A stretch of 64,000 nt of DNA from Virgibacillus profundi (GTDB lineage Bacteria > Bacillota > Bacilli > Bacillales > Amphibacillaceae): contig NZ_NPOA01000010.1 of NCBI RefSeq assembly GCF_002287375.1, positions 1-64,000 on the forward strand. The letters run 5' to 3'. Below are positions 24,758 to 33,237 of the stretch, one piece after another. Below the pieces are notes generated by a model. That model made no database searches. It worked only from the letters and a program-made list of their open reading frames with translations, and was not told where the DNA came from. The position numbers and the translations under genes were made by a program. The stretch's first letter is position 1. Each line of letters opens with the position of its first letter.

Positions 24758-24964
24758 ATGACAGTTGGAAGCCAAGTGAAACAAACGATCGCAGGGTTAA
24801 AGAGTGCACAAGCAAGCTTTGAACAATTTGCATTACAAACTGAAAATAAACAGGCAAAACAGCTTTATGAAAACGCTGCACAACAGACAATGACTATTCT
24901 GCAAAGTGTCGAGCCAAGGGTTCAGCAAATGGAACAGGAAGAACCTCAATATAAAGGTTTTTAA
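24758..24964 (+). CDS. DUF1657 protein, first gene of the spoVA-2mob-like operon
   Basis: 68 residues, MTVGSQVKQTIAGLKSAQAS onward, ending EEPQYKGF. It is a near copy of the sixth gene of the operon (27363), sharing MTVGSQVK and the EEPQYK end. DUF1657 proteins are small helical proteins found with SpoVA-type genes. AAAAAGGAGG is a perfect ribosome site. In the spoVA-2mob operon of heat-resistant spore formers, this is also the first gene. Biochemical role is unknown. Confidence 0.9.
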   Translation: MTVGSQVKQTIAGLKSAQASFEQFALQTENKQAKQLYENAAQQTMTILQSVEPRVQQMEQEEPQYKGF

Positions 24965-24970
24965 TATTTA

Positions 24971-24993
24971 GAGGTTGGTTTTTAACCAGCCTC
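24971..24993 (+). other. Intercistronic hairpin after the first DUF1657 gene
   Basis: GAGGTTGGTT/AACCAGCCTC stem (one G-U pair) with a 3-base loop, 6 bases past the stop, without a good T-run. It may be a processing or partial-termination site that makes the first gene more abundant than the rest of the operon. Confidence 0.5.
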
Positions 24994-25025
24994 TTATACC
25001 TCACAACAGGGAAACGGGTGAGATT

Positions 25026-25487
25026 ATGAATTACTATAAAATTGTCAGTTTCTGTTTAATTTTATTGCTATTTGGATGTGGTACAAATTCAACATTGGAA
25101 AGTTCCGATGAAGAAAACAGAGATATTGAACTCACAAAAATTTCTGCAAGCAATCCAACTGCTCAGCATCCCTCCAATCAAGCAAAAGAAGAATTAAAAA
25201 AATATGATGAAATAACAACGATAAAAGCCGTTAATACGGATAAAGACCTCTTAATTGCTGTTGAAGTACATCATCATGATCGATTTAAGCTTGCAAATAT
25301 ACGTAAGGAATTAACAAAGGAATTAGAAAAGATGTTTCCTGAAATGAAAGTTGAATTAACAACAGACAAAAAAATCATTCTGGAACTTGATCAGTTGGAA
25401 AATAAAATACAGGCAGAATCATTTACTAAAAAAAAGCTTGAAAAAGAAATAAAAAAACTTATCAAATTATCCAAAGAACAGACTTAG
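25026..25487 (+). CDS. YhcN/YlaJ family sporulation lipoprotein
   Basis: 153 residues from ATG 25026 (GGGTGAG upstream). The signal peptide ends in LFGCG, giving a lipoprotein cysteine near residue 18. The mature part has LIAVEVHHHDRFKLANIRKEL, the YhcN/YlaJ core, with a lysine-rich C-terminal helix. These lipoproteins sit in the spore inner membrane. It is the second gene of the spoVA-2mob-like operon, in the expected order. Confidence 0.88.
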   Translation: MNYYKIVSFCLILLLFGCGTNSTLESSDEENRDIELTKISASNPTAQHPSNQAKEELKKYDEITTIKAVNTDKDLLIAVEVHHHDRFKLANIRKELTKELEKMFPEMKVELTTDKKIILELDQLENKIQAESFTKKKLEKEIKKLIKLSKEQT

Positions 25488-25507
25488 GCGAAAAGAGTGA
25501 AAGGATC

Positions 25508-25987
25508 ATGGCAGATAAAAAGAAAAAAAACTTACCCCCGGACGCTCAGGAATATCAAGCATTTCAGAAGCAGCGGGAAGTAAAAAGGCCAATTTTCAAA
25601 AATTGTATCAAAGCATTTTTAGTTGGTGGATTTATTTGTTTTATCGGCCAAATTATTTCCACTTTTTACATCCACTTTTTTAATTTCACGGAGCAAACTG
25701 TCGGTAATCCTACTGTAGCAACACTGATATTTATAACGATGCTGCTGACAGGCTTTGGAGTATATGATCGAATCGGCCAATTTTCGGGTGCAGGTTCTGC
25801 TGTTCCTGTGACAGGTTTTGGTAATGCTGTTATTTCTTCAGCTATAGAACATCGAACAGAGGGCTTTGTATTAGGTGTAGGCAGTAATATGTTGAAATTA
25901 GCTGGCCCGGTTATTGTATACGGTGTATTCTCCGCTTTTGTCATTGCTCTTATAAAAACAATCTTAATAAAATGGGGTGGATTGTAA
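25508..25987 (+). CDS. spoVAC: SpoVAC-type stage V sporulation protein
   Basis: 159 residues: a basic N-terminus (KKKKNLPPDAQEYQAF), then about four helices with GGFICFIGQIIS, FSGAGSAVPVTGFGNAV and GVGSNMLKLAGPVIVYG, the conserved SpoVAC features. SpoVAC forms a mechanosensitive-type channel in the spore inner membrane for dipicolinic acid. Its stop overlaps the next start (TAATG), indicating translational coupling. It is a paralogue-type copy within the 2mob-like cluster. Confidence 0.93.
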   Translation: MADKKKKNLPPDAQEYQAFQKQREVKRPIFKNCIKAFLVGGFICFIGQIISTFYIHFFNFTEQTVGNPTVATLIFITMLLTGFGVYDRIGQFSGAGSAVPVTGFGNAVISSAIEHRTEGFVLGVGSNMLKLAGPVIVYGVFSAFVIALIKTILIKWGGL

Positions 25988-27003
25988 TGCTAGTCGGACA
26001 TCAAACATGGACATTCGAAAATAAGCCAGTCATTATATCCACTGGAACCGTTGGAGGACCGTTTGAAGCAAACGGAAACATTCCAGGTGACTTTGATATC
26101 CTGCATGATGATACATGGCTTGAACAGGCTTCATTTGAAAAGTCTCAGCAAATGATGATGGAGGAAGCATGTCAGGTTGCCGTTAAAAAAAGCAGCATTG
26201 AAAAAGAACAGGTTGAGTTTTTTATAAGTGGTGATTTAGTGAATCAAATTACCCCAACCAGTTTTGCCGCTAAAACAATGGGACTTCCCTATCTAGGGTT
26301 ATTTAGTGCGTGTGCAACATCAACGGAAAGTTTAGCATTAGCTGCTTTTTTAATTAATGCAAATGGGGCCAATTATATTTTAAGTGGTACATCAAGTCAT
26401 AATTCTGCAGCCGAACGGCAATTCCGCTATCCGACAGAATATGGGGGGCAAAAACCTCCAACAGCTCAGTGGACAGTTACTGGGGCAGGGTGTGCACTTG
26501 TTGCCAAAAAGGGTAATGGACCCCGTATCACATCAGCTACTATAGGAAAAATTGTAGACATGGGGATAACGGATCCGTTTAACATGGGTGGTGCAATGGC
26601 CCCAGCTGCTGTTAATACAATTGAAACGCATTTCAAGGAGAGAGATATCGATCCTTCTTATTATGATTTAATTATAACAGGTGATCTTGGCCATATTGGC
26701 AGGGAAGTTTCATTGGATCTTCTTAAAGAACGTGGACTGGATATATCGGATCAGCAGTATGTCGATTGTGGTTTAACCATTTATCGTGAAGGACAACCTG
26801 TTTTAGCAGGAGCAAGTGGTCCGGCTTGTTCAGCGGTTGTTACGTATGGTCATTTTTTAAATTTAATGAAAAAAGGGGAGCTAAAACGAATACTTGTCGT
26901 TGCAACAGGGGCGCTTCATTCCCCACTAAGCATTCAACAAAAAGACCCCATTCCATGTATTGCACATGCAGTTTCAATAGAAGCAGGAAGTGATTTAACA
27001 TGA
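25987..27003 (+). CDS. spoVAD: SpoVAD-type stage V sporulation protein
   Basis: 338 residues from ATG 25987; the ATG at 25972 overlaps the ribosome site GGGGTGG and is not used. It has the thiolase-like fold of Spo[31 protein letters not shown]-type text, [13 protein letters not shown] with the thiolase-position cysteine, and [12 protein letters not shown] near the end. SpoVAD binds dipicolinic acid on the cytoplasmic side of the spore inner membrane. Overlaps both neighbours (TAATG before, ATGA after). Confidence 0.93.
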   Translation: MLVGHQTWTFENKPVIISTGTVGGPFEANGNIPGDFDILHDDTWLEQASFEKSQQMMMEEACQVAVKKSSIEKEQVEFFISGDLVNQITPTSFAAKTMGLPYLGLFSACATSTESLALAAFLINANGANYILSGTSSHNSAAERQFRYPTEYGGQKPPTAQWTVTGAGCALVAKKGNGPRITSATIGKIVDMGITDPFNMGGAMAPAAVNTIETHFKERDIDPSYYDLIITGDLGHIGREVSLDLLKERGLDISDQQYVDCGLTIYREGQPVLAGASGPACSAVVTYGHFLNLMKKGELKRILVVATGALHSPLSIQQKDPIPCIAHAVSIEAGSDLT

Positions 27004-27350
27004 TCTTTTTTTGGGCGTTCGTTGTCGGTGGAATCATATGTGTCTTCGGACAAATTATGTTTGATATTTTCAAACTAAGCCCTGCACACACTTTGAGTAT
27101 TTTGGTAGTTTCCGGTGCAATTCTCGATGGATTTGGTTTATATGAACCACTTATTGATTTCGCTGGGGCTGGTGCTACTGTACCGATTACCAGTTTTGGT
27201 AATTCTTTAGTACATGGTGCAATGGCTGAAGCTGAAAAGCACGGTCTTGTTGGAGTGGTAACAGGAATGTTTGAAGTGACAAGTGCCGGTATATCAGCAG
27301 CGATCATTTTTGGAGTAATTGGTGCACTTATTTTTAAACCAAAAGGATAG
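27000..27350 (+). CDS. spoVAE: SpoVAEb-type stage V sporulation protein
   Basis: 116 residues, four helices, with [39 protein letters not shown] and [17 protein letters not shown]. These match SpoVAEb and echo the same motifs in SpoVAC (GAG-VP-T-FGN). Works with SpoVAC and SpoVAD in dipicolinate transport during sporulation and germination. Start overlaps the SpoVAD stop by four bases. Confidence 0.92.
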   Translation: MIFFWAFVVGGIICVFGQIMFDIFKLSPAHTLSILVVSGAILDGFGLYEPLIDFAGAGATVPITSFGNSLVHGAMAEAEKHGLVGVVTGMFEVTSAGISAAIIFGVIGALIFKPKG

Positions 27351-27362
27351 GAGTTAAATTTC

Positions 27363-27563
27363 ATGACGGTTGGATCACAAGTAAAAAGCTGCTTTTCATC
27401 AGTTAAGAGCGTGGAAGCAAGCCTTCAATTATTGGAAAATAAAACACAGGATCCCCTGGCAAAAGAAACATTTAACAATGTGCAGAAAATAATTACTGAA
27501 GTAAAAGACGATCTGCAAAAACAAGTAATTCAGCTTTCTAAAGAAGAACCGCAATATAAATAA
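27363..27563 (+). CDS. DUF1657 protein, sixth gene of the operon
   Basis: 66 residues beginning MTVGSQVKSCFSSVKS and ending SKEEPQYK, paralogous to the first gene of the operon. It starts 12 bases after spoVAE, with AGGAG upstream. The pair of DUF1657 genes plus the DUF1657-like tail of the next protein are the signature of the spoVA-2mob type of operon. Confidence 0.9.
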   Translation: MTVGSQVKSCFSSVKSVEASLQLLENKTQDPLAKETFNNVQKIITEVKDDLQKQVIQLSKEEPQYK

Positions 27564-27587
27564 GTTCCTGAAAGGATTTGTTCTGAA

Positions 27588-28448
27588 ATGCCGGAGTGGA
27601 TAACAATTATTTTAAGATCATTTACCCTGTTAATTATTCTGTTTTTTATGACTAAATGGCTTGGTAAAAAGCAGATATCACAACTAAATATTTTCGAATA
27701 CATTTCTGGCATTGTTCTAGGCGGAATCGTTGCCATTAATACGATTGACCCAAATACAAATCTTGTCTATGGATTAATTGCGATGTTCATATGGTTTATT
27801 GTACCTTTTGCAGTGGAGTTCTTCTCACTTAAGAGTAAAAGTTTTCGTAATTTCAGTCAGGGCAAAAGTACTGTATTTATTCAGGACGGTAAAATAATGG
27901 AGGATAATCTTAAAAAAGAAGGCTATTCCACGGATGACTTACTTGAAAAACTTCGGGACAACAATGTTTTCCTGGCATCTGATGTTGAATTTGCTGTACT
28001 TGAGCCTACAGGAACATTAAGTGTATTACCCAAAAAGGAAAATCAACCGCTTACTGCGAAGGATTTAGGATTGAATCCTGCCCCCGAGAAAGAACCCCAA
28101 ACAGTGGTTATGGATGGAAAAGTATTACTTGAACCATTAGCCAACCTATCTTTAAATACAAACTGGCTTGAAACTGAATTGGATAAAATGAATATTAGTA
28201 TTGAAAATGTTTTTCTTGGCCAGGCAGATAATAATGGTCAATTAACTGTTGATCTATATGATGATAAAATTGCTGTTCCAAGCCCGACAGAAGTTCCGCT
28301 TCTCTTAGCAACAATGAAAAAGTGCCAGGCAGATTTAGAATTATTTGCACTTGCAACCGAAAATTCAGAGAGTAAACAAGTTTATGAAATGAACAGTAAA
28401 AAGTTGCAAAAAGCGATTGAAATGGTTAGTCCGTATTTGGGAAGCTGA
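27588..28448 (+). CDS. 2Duf protein: DUF421 (YetF-like) membrane domain plus DUF1657-like tail
   Basis: 286 residues. Three N-terminal helices, then the DUF421/YetF cytoplasmic domain (FIQDGKIMEDNLKKEGYS, DLLEKLRDNNVFLASDVEFAVLEPTG). The last ~50 residues (LLLATMKKCQADLELFALA onward) repeat the DUF1657 pattern seen in the two small genes of this operon. That fusion is the protein called 2Duf, which is reported to be the main contributor of spoVA-2mob operons to spore heat resistance. Last gene of the operon, followed by a hairpin terminator. Confidence 0.9.
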   Translation: MPEWITIILRSFTLLIILFFMTKWLGKKQISQLNIFEYISGIVLGGIVAINTIDPNTNLVYGLIAMFIWFIVPFAVEFFSLKSKSFRNFSQGKSTVFIQDGKIMEDNLKKEGYSTDDLLEKLRDNNVFLASDVEFAVLEPTGTLSVLPKKENQPLTAKDLGLNPAPEKEPQTVVMDGKVLLEPLANLSLNTNWLETELDKMNISIENVFLGQADNNGQLTVDLYDDKIAVPSPTEVPLLLATMKKCQADLELFALATENSESKQVYEMNSKKLQKAIEMVSPYLGS

Positions 28449-28488
28449 ATCCTGAATATGTGATCCACTAACAAATCAGAAAAAAGTA

Positions 28489-28521
28489 AAAAGCCAGCAA
28501 ATAATATATTTGCCAGCTTTT
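28489..28521. terminator. Terminator between the spoVA-2mob-like operon and yogA
   Basis: AAAAGC and GCAAAT pair with ATTTGC and GCTTTT around a 2x2 internal mismatch, between converging genes. Confidence 0.65.
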
Positions 28522-28531
28522 CACTTATTTT

Positions 28532-29518
28532 TTATTCATCTTTTATCCATAAAGCTATTTTTCCAAACTGCTTCCCTTCTTTTAGATAATTCAGTGCATC
28601 ATGCGCCATATCAAATGAGAAGGTTCTATCAATGACAGGATGCATTTTATAATTGGTTACATGATCCAACATGCTCCGAAGCTCCTGTCTGCTTCCCATC
28701 GTTGAACCGATCAGTTGGTATTGGCCATAGAAGAATTCACGTAAATTCAAATCAATTGTATCTTCAGTAGTTGCTCCAAACACAACGATGCGCCCACCTT
28801 TTTTCAAAACCTCCAGTGAACGGTTAAATGTAGCTCGTCCAACACTGTCAATCACTAAGTCAACTGTTTCGTTAGCCAGCTCTTTTGGCCAATCACTATT
28901 CGTATCTAAAACAATATCAGCACCTAATTCTTTGGCCTGCTTTTGTTTTTCTTCACTACGGGAGGTGACAATCACTTTTGCACCAATATTTTTTGCAAAG
29001 GAAATTAAATATGTAGCAACACCACTGCCAGCCCCTGGTATAAAAATGGTCTCGCCTTTTTTCACTTGTCCTTTTGTAAATAATGCACGGTACCCGGTGA
29101 GTGCTGATAAGGCTAGGACACCCGCTTCATCCCACGTGAGATGCTCTGGTTTTTTCTCAACCTGTTCATCGGAAATCGCAATTTTTTCTGCAAAAGTTCC
29201 GTGATCAGGCATTCCTAAAATACCAAAGCCCTTTGGGGGTGCGTCACTGTTTTCATGCCAGCGAAGTGCAGGATTAATTATTACCTCGTCACCGACTTTA
29301 AAATCTGTAACATCTTCCCCTACAGCTTCGATGATACCTGCACCATCCGAGCCAAGGATCAATGCTTCAGCCTCATCCCCTCTTCTGTTCGGAATAGACA
29401 AATCACGCCGATTTAAGCCTGCAGTCACAAGGGCAACAACAACTTCCCCTTTATCAGCTACAGGATCCTCTATATCTCTTAGTTTCAGCTCAGCACCTTC
29501 ATGTACAAATGCTTTCAT
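28532..29518 (-). CDS. yogA: Zinc-free medium-chain dehydrogenase / quinone reductase (YogA-like)
   Basis: 328 residues from ATG 29518; the ATG nine bases earlier overlaps the AAAGG ribosome site. GroES-like N-terminal domain with AGLNRRDLSI and GSDGAGIIEAVG, then a Rossmann domain with IPGAGSGVATYLISFAKN. The structural and catalytic zinc cysteines are absent, so it belongs to the quinone oxidoreductase branch using NADPH. It resembles Bacillus YogA. Last gene of the cstA-cory-arsA-yogA strand group, 15 bases after arsA. Confidence 0.87.
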   Translation of the reverse strand: MKAFVHEGAELKLRDIEDPVADKGEVVVALVTAGLNRRDLSIPNRRGDEAEALILGSDGAGIIEAVGEDVTDFKVGDEVIINPALRWHENSDAPPKGFGILGMPDHGTFAEKIAISDEQVEKKPEHLTWDEAGVLALSALTGYRALFTKGQVKKGETIFIPGAGSGVATYLISFAKNIGAKVIVTSRSEEKQKQAKELGADIVLDTNSDWPKELANETVDLVIDSVGRATFNRSLEVLKKGGRIVVFGATTEDTIDLNLREFFYGQYQLIGSTMGSRQELRSMLDHVTNYKMHPVIDRTFSFDMAHDALNYLKEGKQFGKIALWIKDE

Positions 29519-29532
29519 TACTTTCATCCTTT

Positions 29533-30456
29533 CTAATAATAACTACTAAATGCTTCTAACTGGTTTTTATTTGTTATATCATGTGAAAATAATGGAACAT
29601 ATATTAATTTCTTACTTCTAAATTTATCCTCTATCATAGCTAAGTACTCTTTTTCATGTTCTCTGCGCTGGATTAAAAATTCCCCATCTACATGTTCCGG
29701 TAATACTTTATTTACAATTAATGTTTTCACATGTAGATGATATTTATCTAATAATTCAATTGCTTTTTTTGTTTCCAGTATAGGCAGTCGTTCCGGATTT
29801 AGCACAAATATAAAACTGGTTTTACTACCGTCAAGCAGCACCTCCCTCGCCTTACTAAAACGTTCCTTACGTTTTGTTAGTACATCATAGATAGGATCCT
29901 CAATCGGTTCACCATCATTTAAAAGCTGTGTATAATTTTCATTTGTTTTCCTGCGTTTTTGAAGCATTCCTTCAATCCAAACCCCCATTAATTCCGGTAA
30001 GGATAACAGCCTGATTGTATGACCCGTAGGTGCTGTGTCAAAGATAAGCTTATCAAAGTTCTCACTTTCTTCCAAAATAATTGAGATCAGCTTATCAAAC
30101 AGGGCGGCTTCATCCGCTCCAGGTGATGCCTTGGCTGTATCAAGCTGGCGATGTACCTCTTCCATCATCCCTGAATGTACTATACCCTTGATATTCTCTT
30201 TAACACCTTTAATATATTTATTCGTCTCAATCTCCGGATCTATTTCCAGTGCAAACAAATTATCAGCAACTTTCGTTGTTTTACCCCCAATGGATTGATT
30301 GAAAATATCCCCTAGATTATGTGCTGGATCTGTGGAAATAAGTAGGGTTTTATAGCCTTTCTGTGCTGATTTCCAAGCAATTGCCGCAGCAGATGTGGAC
30401 TTCCCTACCCCTCCCTTTCCACCAACAAAAATTATATTCTTAGCCAACTCTTTCAT
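29533..30456 (-). CDS. ArsA/Get3-family ATPase (single domain)
   Basis: 307 residues. The deviant Walker A motif GGKGGVGKST is at residues 12-21, STDPAHNLGD follows near 41-50, and the family signature DTAPTGHTIRLLSLP lies near residue 140. It is a single ATPase unit, not the double one of classic ArsA. No arsB or arsD is near. Together with the cory-CC-star protein and cstA upstream it may help assemble or regulate that transporter rather than pump arsenite; this is inference from gene order. Confidence 0.88.
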   Translation of the reverse strand: MKELAKNIIFVGGKGGVGKSTSAAAIAWKSAQKGYKTLLISTDPAHNLGDIFNQSIGGKTTKVADNLFALEIDPEIETNKYIKGVKENIKGIVHSGMMEEVHRQLDTAKASPGADEAALFDKLISIILEESENFDKLIFDTAPTGHTIRLLSLPELMGVWIEGMLQKRRKTNENYTQLLNDGEPIEDPIYDVLTKRKERFSKAREVLLDGSKTSFIFVLNPERLPILETKKAIELLDKYHLHVKTLIVNKVLPEHVDGEFLIQRREHEKEYLAMIEDKFRSKKLIYVPLFSHDITNKNQLEAFSSYY

Positions 30457-30481
30457 TGAAATTCTCCTTTTCTTTCTAAAA

Positions 30482-30742
30482 CTAGCAACAGCGAATTCCA
30501 GTCATCGGTGATTTTTCCATCCCCATTCGTAAATGCCAATCATGAAATTTTTCAATCATATATGGATAAAGTTCCAGTGTATAATAATAGACCGGATTTG
30601 GAATTCCAATCATTTCAGAGTAAAGCAGTAACAAAAATAAATCATCTTCATTTCGTAATTCACGTGCAATTTCCTGACGATGCGGCATGCTTAGTACTTC
30701 TTCGTAAAACTGTATTAATGTTTTCAATTTAGCCAGCATCAT
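30482..30742 (-). CDS. Cory-CC-star protein
   Basis: 86 residues ending in a double cysteine directly before the stop (GIRCC). The body is helical: LIQFYEEVLSMPHRQEIARE, then YSEMIGIPNPVYYYTLELYP and FHDWHLRMGMEKSP. This matches the small cory-CC-star family named for its C-terminal CC end and found beside cstA and ArsA-like genes. AGGTG lies seven bases before the ATG. Function is unknown; the exposed CC end could bind metal or form a redox pair. Confidence 0.8.
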   Translation of the reverse strand: MMLAKLKTLIQFYEEVLSMPHRQEIARELRNEDDLFLLLLYSEMIGIPNPVYYYTLELYPYMIEKFHDWHLRMGMEKSPMTGIRCC

Positions 30743-30804
30743 TACATTTCACCTCGCTTTATTTAGAAAAGGGATCAATTGAATGACCCCCCCTTCATAA
30801 TCCA

Positions 30805-32541
30805 TTACTTTTCATCATCAATTGGTTCATCCATGTTTTTTGTAAGTGAGGAAAAGGCTGTTAGGATTATCCAGACAGCAAATACAAATGTGATGGCACC
30901 AAGGACGAATAAAAGCATATTTGCATTCGATCCGAACCATGACCACTCAAATATAACTTGCTGGAACATCGCAATTAATGTCATAAACAGAACGAAAATC
31001 ATTGGGATCAGGGCAATGGCATAATTTCTTCCAAGCCGTTTAAGCCATATTGCTATGAGTAATAGACTAATTCCTGCAAGTAATTGATTTGCAGTACCAA
31101 ATAATGGCCATAGTAAGTACCCTCCGGAGCCGAATCCTTTAGGACCTTCAGGTAAAAGTACAAGGGCAGCACTTGAAACTACTGCTATTGTTGTTGCTAC
31201 ATGTGTTTTGGATAAAACCGGCACCTTATATTCCACACCTAATTCAGCAATAATATACCGCATCAATCTTACAGATGTATCCAATGTTGTTGCCGCAAAG
31301 CTGACAACAATAATGGAAACAATTGTTGATGCGATATCTGTTGGGATCATCAAACCGGAAGCCAGATTACTTGCACCTTCCACAAAAACTCCTAGACCTG
31401 CTCCATTTGATGCTGTAAAGCTTGAGTATGTTGCCAGGAATGCTTCTTTACTTGGAAAGAAGGTTATAACAGCGATAATGGCAATGAGTGCCAATACCCC
31501 TTCCCCTATAGCTCCTAGGTAACCAACAAAACGTGCTTCTGTTTCATTATTTAATTGTTTTGAGGAAGTACCTGATGAGACCAATCCATGGAATCCCGAA
31601 ATAGCGCCACAGGCAATTGTTATAAATAGTAATGGAAACCATGAGATATCCGTATTCGCATTTGTGATTGGAGCCGTAATCTCAGGATTTACAAATAAAA
31701 GCCCCAAATATAAAATTGCTAAACCAACAACCAGCTGATGTGAATTAATAAAATCACGTGGTTGTAATAATTTCCATACTGGCAGGGTTGATGCGATATA
31801 AACATAGATCATTAAAATGATAATCCAAATGAAAAATGCTGTTGAAACGGCACCAAGCCCGAAGAATCCTGCGCCGTCTTCCCCACCCATGTATTGCACC
31901 AGATCAATCTGCAGAAAATCAATTCTACTGGCAAGTACTGCTGCAAAATACATGAACGCAAGCGCTATCAATGATGGGATAAGCATTTTTTTATTTTTCT
32001 TATAAACAGCATACCCAATCCATATTGCAAGTGGAATTTGAATAAATACCGGTAAAACACTAGCTGGGTATGAAATGAATAAATTAGCTATAACCCAGGC
32101 AAATACTGCATTAACCATCAGTACTAAAATAAGAATAATAAATAGAAATAACAATTTGGCACGCTGCCCGATTAATCGATGGGCAAGTGTCCCCACTGAT
32201 TGGCCTTTATTCCGGACAGATAATACCAATGTTCCAAAATCATGAACACCAGCAGCAAATACTGTTCCTAAAATCACCCATAAAAATGCTGGAAGCCATC
32301 CCCAGTAAACGGCAATCGCAGGTCCTACTATCGGAGCTGCACCTGCAACTGAAGTAAAATGGTGTCCCCATAGGACAAATTTGTTTGTTGGTACAAAATC
32401 TACTCCATCCTTATAACGATGTGCCGGAGTAACATAGTTTGGATCAAGCCGAAATATTTTTTCTGCTACAAACCTTGAATAATAACGATAACCTAATGCA
32501 AAAACAATCATCCCAATAATAGCAACCAATATACTCGACAA
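30805..32541 (-). CDS. cstA: CstA family transporter (carbon starvation; pyruvate/peptide uptake)
   Basis: 578 residues from TTG 32541, seven bases after AAGGAGG. The ATG at 32559 encodes that ribosome site itself and is rejected. About 16 membrane helices with family motifs AHRYKDGVDFVPTNKFV, GHHFTSVAGAAPIVGPAIA and GTANQLLAGISLLL. CstA proteins import pyruvate or peptides when carbon is scarce. It precedes a cory-CC-star gene and an ArsA-type ATPase on the same strand, 62 bases downstream, and probably shares their transcript. Confidence 0.9.
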   Translation of the reverse strand: MSSILVAIIGMIVFALGYRYYSRFVAEKIFRLDPNYVTPAHRYKDGVDFVPTNKFVLWGHHFTSVAGAAPIVGPAIAVYWGWLPAFLWVILGTVFAAGVHDFGTLVLSVRNKGQSVGTLAHRLIGQRAKLLFLFIILILVLMVNAVFAWVIANLFISYPASVLPVFIQIPLAIWIGYAVYKKNKKMLIPSLIALAFMYFAAVLASRIDFLQIDLVQYMGGEDGAGFFGLGAVSTAFFIWIIILMIYVYIASTLPVWKLLQPRDFINSHQLVVGLAILYLGLLFVNPEITAPITNANTDISWFPLLFITIACGAISGFHGLVSSGTSSKQLNNETEARFVGYLGAIGEGVLALIAIIAVITFFPSKEAFLATYSSFTASNGAGLGVFVEGASNLASGLMIPTDIASTIVSIIVVSFAATTLDTSVRLMRYIIAELGVEYKVPVLSKTHVATTIAVVSSAALVLLPEGPKGFGSGGYLLWPLFGTANQLLAGISLLLIAIWLKRLGRNYAIALIPMIFVLFMTLIAMFQQVIFEWSWFGSNANMLLFVLGAITFVFAVWIILTAFSSLTKNMDEPIDDEK

Positions 32542-32715
32542 ACTCTCTACCTCCTTCATTTATTTGTGATAAGTCAATTCAGGTTTTTTCTTGTAAATTT
32601 GCAAAATAGAAGACTTATCCCATTACATGCTATGTACAGGAATTTTACTTTAGTACAACTTCATATTAATTAAAAATTCACCATTTGTAAAATAGCGTGA
32701 TTATTTAATGAATAA

Positions 32716-32762
32716 AAAACTGCCACTAAAAGTGAATAAACAACACTATTTATGGCAGTTTT
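32716..32762 (-). terminator. Terminator of the fdh-DUF1641 operon
   Basis: AAAACTGCCA/TGGCAGTTTT outer stem with a smaller inner CACT/AGTG pairing, 8 bases past the DUF1641 gene. Confidence 0.7.
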
Positions 32763-32769
32763 GGCTATT

Positions 32770-33237
32770 TTATAATTCTTTTCCCATTCCTCTTAAAAAT
32801 GATAATAACAGTGTTATACTGCGATTAATATCCGGATCCTTTAACGCTCCTATCAACCCCATGTAGGAAGTCCCGTCTTCATTTGAAGCTCTTGCTTCCT
32901 TCATTCCATGATTTAGCTTATCTGTAAAATAAAACAATTCATCCACATTCAATTGCCCGAGAAATAAAAACAGATCACTCAAATTTTCCAATGTAGCTGA
33001 ATACCCAGGCTTGTTAAGTTCTTGTACAATATTTTCCAAGGCTTCCTTCCTGTGTTTTACAAGTGCATTAATTGTATCCAATGCTTCACTTTCATTTATT
33101 GCTGCAAGCAGATCAATTCCTTTTAAAATTGCTTCTTTATTTTCACTGACTTTCTTTGAAACCTCTGTCAAATCTTTTTCATGAATCAATTCCTCAGGGA
33201 TTTCCATACGCTTTATTTTAGAAATTGGATCAGCCAT
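32770..33237 (-). CDS. DUF1641 protein (YjgD/YrhD-like), partner of the formate-dehydrogenase-like enzyme
   Basis: 155 residues, largely helical, without signal peptide; the C-terminal part with [27 protein letters not shown] is the DUF1641 signature. In Bacillus the homologues yjgD and yrhD directly follow yjgC and yrhE, the same order as here. Its start overlaps the end of the large enzyme gene by 8 bases, so the two are translationally coupled. It is probably an accessory or structural partner; the mechanism is unknown. Confidence 0.88.
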   Translation of the reverse strand: MADPISKIKRMEIPEELIHEKDLTEVSKKVSENKEAILKGIDLLAAINESEALDTINALVKHRKEALENIVQELNKPGYSATLENLSDLFLFLGQLNVDELFYFTDKLNHGMKEARASNEDGTSYMGLIGALKDPDINRSITLLLSFLRGMGKEL

